DNA from: an uncultured Novosphingobium sp. | GTDB taxonomy: Bacteria > Pseudomonadota > Alphaproteobacteria > Sphingomonadales > Sphingomonadaceae | Assembly: GCA_946886075.1 (NCBI GenBank) | Contig: CAMPHR010000073.1 | Coordinates: forward strand, 1-7,201 | Reading direction: 5' to 3' | Length of the DNA: 7,201 nucleotides | Shown: positions 1-6,282 of the stretch, in pieces | Numbering within the stretch: position 1 is the stretch's first letter | Layout: each line of letters opens with the position of its first letter | The notes under the pieces: generated by a model | The model's input: only the letters and a program-made list of their open reading frames with translations | Database searches by the model: none | Told to the model about the DNA's origin: nothing | Position numbers and translations under genes: made by a program

Positions 1-86
1 ACACCATCTACGCCGGTACAGACCAAATCCAACGCAACATCATATCCGAACGCGCACTCCAAATGCCACGTGAACCAAGAGGGTGA
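1..86 (+). CDS. Acyl-CoA dehydrogenase, C-terminal end (partial, 5' part outside window)
   Basis: Reading from base 3 gives 27 codons (TIYAGTDQIQRN, then IISERALQMPREPRG) ending in TGA at 84-86. The pattern (I/Y)-x-G-(T/S)-(D/N)-x-I-Q-(R/K)-N-I-I-(A/S)-E-R is the conserved C-terminal helix of FAD-dependent acyl-CoA dehydrogenases, which form a 2,3-double bond in acyl-CoA thioesters and pass electrons to electron-transfer flavoprotein. In this family the segment helps bind FAD across the subunit interface and precedes a variable tail, so the gene appears to end normally. Substrate chain length or type cannot be read from this fragment. It runs toward the minus-strand CoA-transferase gene, with 165 bases between the two stop codons, so the two are convergent rather than co-transcribed. 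Family call is confident; anything more specific is not supported. Confidence 0.85.
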   Translation, partial: TIYAGTDQIQRNIISERALQMPREPRG

Positions 87-148
87 CAAAGAGCCCCGCG
101 TAAACCGCCGGGTGATTAGCTCGGCGCTGTAAATCAGTTCCAACTGTA

Positions 149-224
149 CCGTTCGCCCTGAGCCTGTCGAAGGGCTCTACTTCCTTTTAGAAGAGATAGG
201 CTTCGACAAGCTCAGCCCGAACGG
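149..224. repeat. Long imperfect inverted repeat (sphingomonad-type palindromic element), possible bidirectional terminator
   Basis: Arms of 24 bases at 149-172 and 201-224 are reverse complements at 21 of 24 positions; both carry gagc-(c/t)-tgtcgaag. The 28-base middle contains a smaller stem, CTTC (180-183) with GAAG (190-193). The element lies between the convergent acyl-CoA dehydrogenase (stop 86) and CoA-transferase (stop 252). Its core resembles the dispersed palindromes that are abundant between genes of sphingomonads and some other Proteobacteria (from memory). Position and structure suit a transcription barrier or terminator for both genes, but there is no long T-run after either arm. 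Nothing else is recognised in the spacer 87-251. Confidence 0.75.
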
Positions 225-251
225 GTCGTGAGACCAAATTAACGCTCCGCT

Positions 252-1493
252 CTAAATGATCTTCATCTCTTGCAGTTCGGCAATGCGCGCTTCGTCATAG
301 CCCAGTTCGCCGAGCACTTCGGCGCTATGCTCGCCAAGCAGCGGCGGCGCACGGCGGATCGTCGCTGGAGACTCCGACATATTGGCGAGCGGGCTCGCGA
401 TCAGATCTACCGAACCAGCCTCCGCCCATGGATGCGGCGTCGTCACGCGCAGCCCGCGATGCTGAACCTGCGGATCTTCCCAAACCTCCGGCAGCTCATT
501 GTAGCGCGCGGCGGGAATGCTCACCTCGTCGAACTTCGCCTGAAGCTCCTCTGACGTAAAGCCCCGGCTCCATTCATTGATGATGTCCATCAACTCCAGC
601 CGGTTGAGCTTGCCCCGCTTGAAATTCTCGTCAAAACGCGGGTCCTGATAGAGTTCGGGCTGTCCCATCAGCACAGTCAAACGACGCCAATGTTCGTCGC
701 CACCCGCAGTCAGGTACAGCATTCCATCCTTGGTATGGATCAGATCCGCCGGACCACCGCCATTGCCGCCATTGCCAAGGCGGGGCGGCGTGACGCCGCT
801 CAGCAGATAATCCTGCATGATATGGCTGATCATCGCCACGGAGCTATCCAGAAGGGCGATATCGATATGCTGACCTTCACCAGATTGGTTACGATGCTGC
901 AACGCGGCTAGAATCGAGATTGCCACATTATGACCGGTGATGAAATCGACCAAGCTCGGCCCCGCCTTGAGCGGACCCGCGCCCGGTTGACCTTCTGGAA
1001 TACCCGTCACCGCCATCATCCCGCCGGTTGCCTGGAACAAGCCATCATAACCCGGTCGCGCCGCCATCGGGCCGGTCTGGCCAAAGCCGGTCACCGAACA
1101 ATAAATGAGGCGCGGGTTGATTGCCTTCAGGCTCTCATAATCCAGCCCGAAACGCTTGAGGTCGCCCACCTTGTAATTTTCGATCAGCACATCCGCGCCC
1201 TGCACCAGCTTGCGCAGGATTTCCTGTCCTTCCGGCTTGCTGTGGTTCAGCGTGACCGACCGCTTGTTGCGGTTCGCCGCCGCGAAGAAGCCCGCCTGGC
1301 GGACATTCAAGCCATCCTTGCCCTTCACTTCGGCCAAGCCATAGACGCGCCCATCGTCGCCGACGCCTGGACGTTCCACCTTGATCACGTCCGCGCCCAG
1401 GTCGCCCAATATCTGTGCGCCGATGGGTCCTGCGAGCACGCGTGTCATGTCGATGACGCGGATGCCTTCCAGGGCTGCCTTGTTGCTGCTCAT
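252..1493 (-). CDS. CaiB/BaiF family (family III) CoA-transferase
   Basis: This 413-residue protein has the full length usual for family III CoA-transferases, which move CoA from one acyl-CoA thioester to a free carboxylic acid through an aspartyl-CoA intermediate in the cytoplasm. The N-terminal signature is clear (IDMTRVLAGPIGAQILGDLGADVIKVE, about residues 14-40), followed by NRNKRS (74-79), a GADVLIENYKVG segment (99-110) and TGFGQTGP (135-142). The likely catalytic aspartate is D183 in LVDFITGHN, by analogy with formyl-CoA transferase. At the position where alpha-methylacyl-CoA racemases carry a catalytic histidine (GHD), this protein has PGYD (147-150), which argues for a transferase over a racemase. 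The ATG at 1493 is supported by an AGGAGG ribosome site at 1510-1505, 11 bases upstream. It lies 157 bases downstream of the LuxR-type gene on the same strand. Donor and acceptor are unknown. Confidence 0.93.
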   Translation of the reverse strand: MSSNKAALEGIRVIDMTRVLAGPIGAQILGDLGADVIKVERPGVGDDGRVYGLAEVKGKDGLNVRQAGFFAAANRNKRSVTLNHSKPEGQEILRKLVQGADVLIENYKVGDLKRFGLDYESLKAINPRLIYCSVTGFGQTGPMAARPGYDGLFQATGGMMAVTGIPEGQPGAGPLKAGPSLVDFITGHNVAISILAALQHRNQSGEGQHIDIALLDSSVAMISHIMQDYLLSGVTPPRLGNGGNGGGPADLIHTKDGMLYLTAGGDEHWRRLTVLMGQPELYQDPRFDENFKRGKLNRLELMDIINEWSRGFTSEELQAKFDEVSIPAARYNELPEVWEDPQVQHRGLRVTTPHPWAEAGSVDLIASPLANMSESPATIRRAPPLLGEHSAEVLGELGYDEARIAELQEMKII

Positions 1494-1579
1494 GGTCGCC
1501 TGCCCCTCCTAGATTGATATGCGTAGCGTTGGGCGGCCCCTTAATCACTTTTCCAGTGAAGCGCCAGACAAGAGACCGC

Positions 1580-1616
1580 GAAACTTGCAGGAAATGAGAC
1601 ATATTCCTGCTGTTTC
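1580..1616. promoter_or_regulatory. Extended dyad between the regulator and CoA-transferase genes: candidate operator
   Basis: A perfect 7-base inverted repeat, GCAGGAA (1587-1593) and TTCCTGC (1604-1610), is separated by 10 bases. It is flanked by a second matching pair, GAAAC (1580-1584) and GTTTC (1612-1616), with a one-base offset. A further CAGGA follows at 1616-1620. The dyad lies 87 bases upstream of the CoA-transferase start and 34 bases beyond the regulator stop codon (minus strand). No T-run follows it on the minus strand, so an intrinsic terminator is less likely than a protein-binding site. The neighbouring LuxR-type protein is the obvious candidate binder, but this is inference. 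A weak minus-strand promoter-like pair (TTGTCT, then TGATTA after 18 bases) follows it. Confidence 0.45.
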
Positions 1617-1650
1617 AGGACCATGGAAATTGCCTCCGATCGCCCCATCA

Positions 1651-2763
1651 TCAGGCGAAGGGCGCCAACCCCGTCAGGATCAACCGCACTAGGTCCGCCT
1701 GCCCCTTGGCACCGGTCTTCTCATAGACGCGCTTGGAATAATTGCGCGCCGTTTCGCTGGTCAGGCCCAGCTGCTCGCCCGCGCCCACGATACTGTCTCC
1801 AAGGCTCAGCGCATGAGCCAGCGCCGCCTCGCTGCCCGACAGCCCGTGCAGCGCGGCAAGGGTGCCAACCGCCGCGTTCGCGGGTTCGCGCCGGGGCATG
1901 CGCACGATGCCGATCACCGCGGGCAGGGCGGAAGGTTCGCTCAATGCCAAGTCGGACTTGCGCAGCAGCAGGTCGATCTCCCTGCCCTCATCGATACGGA
2001 TCACGCGGGTAGCGCCCGGCAGTGCCGACGCCATTTCCGCGCAAGCCCGGTTGAGCGCATGGGTCGTGTCCGGCAGCAGCTGCAACCGCCGCTCCGGACT
2101 GGGTCCCGGCTTCACGGTAAAGCTCAGCAGCGCCTCCGCCGCAGGATCGGCCGCCATCACCCGGCCACCCCAATCGAACGCCAGCTGCGCCACGCCCAGC
2201 CGGGCCAGGGCCCCCTGCGCCATCGCCACCTGCAACCGCGCCTCGATCAACGCCACCAGCGTCCGTAGGGCGGCGGCGAAATGGGGCGCGATGCTCGACA
2301 GCACCGCCACGGCGGAGGCGGAGAAATCCTCCCGCTCCCGCACCAGCAGGAAATGCGCGTCGGCAACGCCGCCCGCCGCGACGCGCAACCAGCGGCCATA
2401 GCGGATGTTCATCTCATTGAGCGCCTCGCGCTGCCGTGTCAGCTCGCCCGCATCATCGTAATTGAGCATCTCATCGAGCGCATAGACCCGCCCCGGCCGC
2501 AGCGATCCGTAAGGATGCAGGCGCAACGCATCCAGGCGCCGGAAATCGAGCGGCGGCTCCTGCGACGCGCGCGGCGCAGCGATGTGGATGACCGTTGGCT
2601 CCTGCTCGGGCATGGCATTGGCCAGCGAAACGATCAGGAACGCCCGCCGCGCATAGGTACGGCTGACGAGATTGCGGATGAAAGCGCTGAAAGGCGGGCT
2701 TTCATGGATCCCGTCCACAAGGGGCAGGAACAGCTCATTCTGATCGGCCCAAAGAGAACCCAT
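1651..2763 (-). CDS. LuxR-type helix-turn-helix transcriptional regulator with PAS-like segment
   Basis: The protein is 370 residues from the ATG at 2763. That start is preferred over the in-frame ATG at 2778 because it has GGGAGAGG just upstream (GAGG 5 bases away), while the upstream ATG has no ribosome site. The C-terminus (about 304-365) is a LuxR/FixJ-type DNA-binding domain: LSGSEAALAHAL, then SIVGAGEQLGLTSETARNYSKRV and YEKTGAKGQADLVRLI, matching the four-helix pattern with K-T-x-A-x-x-Q-x-x-L-V. Residues about 185-215 (LARLGVAQLAFDWGGRVMAADPAAEALL) look like the start of a PAS fold. The N-terminal 180 residues match no domain I can name. There is no response-regulator receiver domain, so activation is probably by a small ligand or the PAS segment rather than phosphorylation. 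It starts 49 bases after the CitE-like gene on the same strand and likely regulates this cluster, which is inference. Confidence 0.85.
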   Translation of the reverse strand: MGSLWADQNELFLPLVDGIHESPPFSAFIRNLVSRTYARRAFLIVSLANAMPEQEPTVIHIAAPRASQEPPLDFRRLDALRLHPYGSLRPGRVYALDEMLNYDDAGELTRQREALNEMNIRYGRWLRVAAGGVADAHFLLVREREDFSASAVAVLSSIAPHFAAALRTLVALIEARLQVAMAQGALARLGVAQLAFDWGGRVMAADPAAEALLSFTVKPGPSPERRLQLLPDTTHALNRACAEMASALPGATRVIRIDEGREIDLLLRKSDLALSEPSALPAVIGIVRMPRREPANAAVGTLAALHGLSGSEAALAHALSLGDSIVGAGEQLGLTSETARNYSKRVYEKTGAKGQADLVRLILTGLAPFA

Positions 2764-2771
2764 GCCCGCCT

Positions 2772-2785
2772 CTCCCATATGGGAG
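2772..2785. promoter_or_regulatory. Perfect 14-bp palindrome overlapping the regulator's ribosome-binding site
   Basis: CTCCCATATGGGAG is perfectly self-complementary and sits 9-22 bases upstream of the preferred regulator start at 2763. Its minus-strand downstream half, GGGAG, is part of the purine-rich ribosome site. It could be an operator for the regulator or a short RNA hairpin that masks the ribosome site. The intergenic gap is otherwise only a few dozen bases with no convincing promoter, so the regulator is probably co-transcribed with the upstream CitE-like gene. Confidence 0.4.
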
Positions 2786-2812
2786 GATGGCAGTCAAGTG
2801 GGCTGGCCGGGT

Positions 2813-3688
2813 TTAGCAGCGAGCCAGCAGCGCCTGCGCCTTTATAAGGTGCGGCCGGTCGATCATCTTGCCGTCCAGCGTCAGCACGCCCGCACCCGGA
2901 CTGGCGGCGAATGCATCGACCACCGCCTGCGCGCGGGCGACCTCCTCCTCCGAAGGCGTGAAGGCAGCGTTGATCACTGACACCTGATCGGGATGCACCG
3001 CCATCATGCCCAGGAAGCCGTCGCGCGCGCCTCGCTGCGCATAAGCGGCGAGCCCCTCCAGATCGCGGATCGCCGGATAGACCGTCTCGATGGGTAGCAC
3101 CCCGGCCGCACTGGCCGCGAACAGGGTCAGCGCGCGCGCCATTTCATAAGGGGACGTATAGCTGCCATCGGCGTGCCGGGCCGTCAGTGCGCCAACCGCA
3201 GCGGGCAGATCCTCCGCGCCCCAGGTAAGGCCCGCCAGCCGCTCGGCCACATCGGCATATTCGCCCAGGCGGAACAACGCCTTTGGCGTTTCCGTGGCGA
3301 TCGGCAGGATCAGCGCGCAATCATCTCCGCGCTCGCGCAGCCGCTTGTCCAGATCCCGGATCGATGCGGCCCCCTCCGCCTTGGGAAGCATGATCCCCGC
3401 CGGACGTGCTTCAGAGATCGCGTCGAGATCATCATCGGTAAGGCCACCGTCAAGCGGATTGACGCGAACGAACAGGGTGGTTTCGCTTGCTGCCGCCTCC
3501 TTCAGGAACGCCGCGACCTCTTCTCGCGCCGCCGCCTTCGCGCTGATCGCGACCGAATCCTCAAGGTCCAGGATCAAAGCATCCGCGCCGCTTTTCAGCG
3601 CCTTGCGCATACGCTCCGGCCGGTCACCGGGCACGAACAACAAGGACCGCAAACGCAGCGGCCGCTCGGCTTCCATTCCTTCAATCAT
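2813..3688 (-). CDS. CitE/HpcH-HpaI family CoA-ester lyase (citrate lyase beta-like)
   Basis: This is a 291-residue TIM-barrel protein of the CitE-like branch of the HpcH/HpaI aldolase family. Members cleave or form C-C bonds of malyl-, citramalyl-, beta-methylmalyl- or citryl-type CoA thioesters using Mg2+. Visible family motifs from the chosen start are RSLLFVPGDRPERM (14-27), LDLEDSV (41-47), VRVNPL (74-79, substrate-binding Arg75), LPKAE (101-105), the E133 region (IATETPK), WGAEDL (156-161, metal-binding Glu159/Asp160), the VHPDQV segment (231-236) and KMIDRPHL near the C-terminus. The ATG at 3688 is preferred because AGGG (3698-3695) lies 6 bases upstream. A GTG at 3712 would add 8 residues but has no ribosome site. 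It follows the FO synthase stop by 40 bases, so co-transcription is likely. No ACP-linked citrate lyase subunits are nearby, so a stand-alone lyase acting on free CoA esters is more likely than a citrate lyase beta subunit. Confidence 0.9.
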   Translation of the reverse strand: MIEGMEAERPLRLRSLLFVPGDRPERMRKALKSGADALILDLEDSVAISAKAAAREEVAAFLKEAAASETTLFVRVNPLDGGLTDDDLDAISEARPAGIMLPKAEGAASIRDLDKRLRERGDDCALILPIATETPKALFRLGEYADVAERLAGLTWGAEDLPAAVGALTARHADGSYTSPYEMARALTLFAASAAGVLPIETVYPAIRDLEGLAAYAQRGARDGFLGMMAVHPDQVSVINAAFTPSEEEVARAQAVVDAFAASPGAGVLTLDGKMIDRPHLIKAQALLARC

Positions 3689-3728
3689 TCCACGCCCTAT
3701 CATCACCGGCACATTTTGGCGCGGCAGA

Positions 3729-6032
3729 TCAAGCCGCCACCTTCTGCCTTACCTCTCCGTAGAGCGTAGTACGCTGCTTGGCAAAGCGCCCGGCCGCTGC
3801 CGCAGTCTGGTGCATGCGATCGGCATCGAAACACTGCCCGTTCGCCCCGCCCGCCGCGCGGGTGATGGATTCGTCCATCAGCACGCCGCCAAGGTCGTTG
3901 ACGCCCGCGCTCAGCGCCGCGATGATGCCCCCTTCCCCCAGCTTCACCCAACTCGCCTGAATGTTCGGAATGGCGCCATGCAGGGCGATGCGCGCGATCG
4001 CCTGCATCAGCATCGCCTCGCGAAAGCTTGGTCCGGATCGCGCCTTGCCCTTCCGCCACATCGGCGCTTCCATGTGGACGAAGGGCAGCGGCACGAACTC
4101 GGTGAAGCCGCCCGTTTCCTCCTGAAGCGCGCGCACGACGCGCAAATGCCTTGCCCAATGACGATAATCATCCGCATGCCCGAACATGATGGTCGCGGTG
4201 CTTTTCAGGCCAACCCGATGAGCCGCCCGCATCACCGCAATCCATTCATCAGCCGAAACCTTGTCCGGGCAAATAATCGCGCGCACCTCCTCATGCAGCA
4301 CTTCGGCCGCCGTGCCCGGCAGGGTCGACAGCCCCGCCTCTTTCAGCATCGCCAGATAGGGCTCCAGTTCCATCCCCAGCGTGGACGCGCCATGGGCGAT
4401 CTCCAGCGGGGAGAAGGCATGGATGTGGATGCCCGGCGCAGCCTCCCGCACCGCCTTCACGATCGACAGATAGGTGTGGCCGTCATAATCGGGATGGATG
4501 CCACCCTGCAGGCACACTTCGGTTGCGCCCCGCGCCTGCGCCTCGGCCGCGCGCCGTCCCATTTCCTCCAGATCGAGCCGGTAAGCAGGACCTCGTAAAG
4601 CCTTCGCCGTACCCTTTGAAAAGGCGCAAAAGCCGCACCTGTAGCTACAGATATTCGTATAATTGATGTTGCGGTTGACGACATAGGTGACGGCGTCGCC
4701 CACCACCTCCCTGCGCAGCGCGTCGGCCGCATCCATAACCAGGCGCGCATCGGACCCGTCCGCCTCGAACAGCGTGACAATCTCGCCCTCATCCAATCCG
4801 TGCCCCTCGGCCGCCTTCTCCAGGATCGCCTTGATCCTCCCGCTCAGCATCGTCTCCCCGACCACAGGAAGCGGCGGCGGTACCTCGCCCGTTCCCGCGC
4901 GCCAGCGCTCGACGACAGGCAGACCCCGAGCATCGACCGCCCGGCGCACCTTCAACGCTATTGCGGGCTCCAGCCACCGCTCGGCTTCCTTCGCATAGCG
5001 CGGCCCCACCGCCAGCCTTTCCGTCAGCACGCGCCCCGCCGCCGCCGTCGCCGCGCCGAGCGCCGCCAGATGGGGCCAGGGCGCTTCCGGATTCACATGG
5101 TCTGGCGTCACTGGCGACACGCCGCCCCAATCATTGACGCCTGCTCGCATCAGCGCAGCCAGCCCATCGGGCTGAAGGTTCGGCGGCGCCTGGATCGTCA
5201 TCTCCGGCCCCAGGATCAGCCGCGCCGCAGCGACCGTCCAAAGATGCTCCTCCAGCGGCGGCTCGGCATGGCCTACCATCCGCGTGTCCGCCTTGGCCCG
5301 GAAGTTCTGGATGATGACTTCCTGAACATGGCCATGCCGCGCATGGGCGTCACGAATCGCGAGCAGCGCCTCGATCCGCTCCATCCGCGCCTCACCAATG
5401 CCGATCAAAAGTCCAGTTGTGAACGGCACGCGCGCCCGTCCCGCCGCCTCGATCGCCTCCAGACGCACCGTCGGCACCTTATCGGGCGACCCATGATGCG
5501 GCCCGCCCTTGGCGCACAACCGATCGGACGTGCTTTCCAGCATCAGCCCCATCGACGCCGCCACCGGCCGCAGCATCGCCAGCTCATCATCGTCCATGAT
5601 GCCGGGGTTGAGATGCGGCAGCAGGCTTGTCTCCGCCAGCACCGCCGCAGCAGCCTCGCGCAGATAGCTCAGCGTCGATCCATGCCCCATGGCCTCCAAC
5701 GCCGACCGGGCCACCGCATAGCGGTCCTCCGGCCGATCACCCAGCGTGAACAGCGCCTCCCGGCACCCCCCCGCTTCGCCCGCGCGCGCAATATCCACAA
5801 CCTGCTCGATCGACAGATAGGGCGCCCCGGCATTGCGCGGCGCTTTTGCAAAGGTGCAATAATGGCAAACGTCGCGGCACAGATGGGTCAGCGGGATGAA
5901 GACCTTGCGCGAATAGCTGACGGTCGCGCCGAACGACGCCAGCGTCATCGCCTCCGCCTGCTCCATCAAGGATTCCACGGGTTGCAGGATCAACGCGCGC
6001 GCCCATCCCTCGGCCGTACCGGCATCTGTCAT
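3729..6032 (-). CDS. fbiC: FO synthase, fused CofG-CofH (FbiC type): 7,8-didemethyl-8-hydroxy-5-deazariboflavin synthase
   Basis: This 767-residue cytoplasmic protein carries two radical-SAM domains in one chain, as in actinobacterial FbiC. It joins tyrosine to 5-amino-6-ribitylamino-uracil (CofH half) and closes the deazaflavin ring (CofG half) to give FO, the chromophore of coenzyme F420. Numbered from the ATG at 6032, the CofG half (about 1-345) has a CxxxCxxC iron-sulfur motif in CRDVCHYC (C52, C56, C59), GLLIGIGE (207-214) and GVNDWGGVSPVTPDHVN. A linker follows, and the CofH half (about 395-767) has CSYRCGFC (C462, C466, C469), CLQGGIHPDYDG, GGFTEFVPLPFVH and GVNDLGGVLMDESI. Both clusters are intact, so the enzyme looks active. 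ATG 6032 is chosen because GAGGA (6043-6039) lies 6 bases upstream; an in-frame ATG at 6053 would add 7 residues. It heads the minus-strand cluster. No other F420 biosynthesis gene is in the window. Confidence 0.95.
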   Translation of the reverse strand: MTDAGTAEGWARALILQPVESLMEQAEAMTLASFGATVSYSRKVFIPLTHLCRDVCHYCTFAKAPRNAGAPYLSIEQVVDIARAGEAGGCREALFTLGDRPEDRYAVARSALEAMGHGSTLSYLREAAAAVLAETSLLPHLNPGIMDDDELAMLRPVAASMGLMLESTSDRLCAKGGPHHGSPDKVPTVRLEAIEAAGRARVPFTTGLLIGIGEARMERIEALLAIRDAHARHGHVQEVIIQNFRAKADTRMVGHAEPPLEEHLWTVAAARLILGPEMTIQAPPNLQPDGLAALMRAGVNDWGGVSPVTPDHVNPEAPWPHLAALGAATAAAGRVLTERLAVGPRYAKEAERWLEPAIALKVRRAVDARGLPVVERWRAGTGEVPPPLPVVGETMLSGRIKAILEKAAEGHGLDEGEIVTLFEADGSDARLVMDAADALRREVVGDAVTYVVNRNINYTNICSYRCGFCAFSKGTAKALRGPAYRLDLEEMGRRAAEAQARGATEVCLQGGIHPDYDGHTYLSIVKAVREAAPGIHIHAFSPLEIAHGASTLGMELEPYLAMLKEAGLSTLPGTAAEVLHEEVRAIICPDKVSADEWIAVMRAAHRVGLKSTATIMFGHADDYRHWARHLRVVRALQEETGGFTEFVPLPFVHMEAPMWRKGKARSGPSFREAMLMQAIARIALHGAIPNIQASWVKLGEGGIIAALSAGVNDLGGVLMDESITRAAGGANGQCFDADRMHQTAAAAGRFAKQRTTLYGEVRQKVAA

Positions 6033-6061
6033 CCTCATTCCTCGCCCATTCATGGTATCGA

Positions 6062-6067
6062 ATTGTA
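6062..6067 (-). promoter_or_regulatory. Possible -10 element for the FO synthase cluster
   Basis: On the minus strand this reads TACAAT, one base from the TATAAT consensus, ending 29 bases upstream of the preferred FO synthase start at 6032. That would give a short leader of about 20-25 bases containing the GAGGA ribosome site, which supports the downstream ATG over the one at 6053. No good -35 hexamer is seen at the right distance, so the call is weak. Confidence 0.3.
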
Positions 6068-6216
6068 CAGCGGCGTGTAGTTTTCCCGCTGCTCAACGCG
6101 ATCCTGCACTTGATGCAGCACTGACCCCTGCGGCCCGCTAAATCAAGCATTGAACCGCCTTCATGCCGGGATTGCCGATTTTCCACTTGCCCCGAAGCCC
6201 ATCCCATGCACAAAGC

Positions 6217-6247
6217 TTGCCAATTGCCTCGGCCCCGCCGCTATTTT
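6217..6247 (+). promoter_or_regulatory. Possible sigma-70-type promoter for lptB
   Basis: TTGCCA (6217-6222) and TATTTT (6242-6247) are separated by 19 bases, two longer than ideal, and end about 35 bases upstream of the lptB start. They lie in the gap between divergent genes, where lptB needs a promoter if it is no longer transcribed from an lptC-lptA operon. Only hexamer similarity supports this. The rest of the gap (6068-6216) holds only a short inverted repeat, CTGCA (6104-6108) with TGCAG (6114-6118), and nothing recognised. Confidence 0.3.
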
Positions 6248-6255
6248 ACGCGGCG

Positions 6256-6263
6256 TTAACCAT
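6256..6263 (+). promoter_or_regulatory. TTAACCAT: possible CtrA-type half-site ahead of lptB
   Basis: The octamer TTAACCAT matches the half-site motif recognised by the cell-cycle regulator CtrA in Caulobacter and relatives. It lies 9-16 bases downstream of the putative lptB -10 and 20 bases before the lptB start, a position that could repress or tune transcription. A single octamer can occur by chance, so this is suggestive only. Confidence 0.3.
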
Positions 6264-6282
6264 GTCGCAGCAAGGATGAGTG

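Noticed and set aside
20..258. Direct-repeat-like similarity between gaccaaatccaacgc (21-35) and gaccaaattaacgc (232-245)
   Set aside because: The first copy is inside the acyl-CoA dehydrogenase coding sequence and the match is short and gapped; likely coincidence rather than a target-site duplication.
930..1517. 195-codon open frame on the plus strand opposite the CoA-transferase
   Set aside because: It is antisense to a gene with clear family motifs; the Arg/His-rich composition is typical of a GC-rich shadow frame.
1545..1559. Small inverted repeat TCACT-TTTCC-AGTGA upstream of the CoA-transferase
   Set aside because: Arms are only 5 bases and no T-run follows; too weak to call an operator or terminator.
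3294..4598. 434-codon plus-strand open frame spanning the CitE-like and FO synthase genes
   Set aside because: It overlaps two convincingly identified genes on the other strand, has no recognisable motif and has Arg-rich shadow composition.
4800..6080. 426-codon plus-strand open frame opposite the FO synthase
   Set aside because: Composition is dominated by Arg, His, Gln and Pro, as expected for the complement of a GC-rich coding sequence; no domain seen.
6104..6118. Inverted repeat CTGCA-cttga-TGCAG in the divergent gap
   Set aside because: Arms of 5 bases are expected by chance in a gap of this size; no supporting context.
6262..6279. Five-codon reading frame (MSQQG, stop) ending three bases before the lptB start
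   Set aside because: It overlaps the lptB ribosome site and could couple translation, but it has no ribosome site of its own that I can see and such short frames are common by chance.
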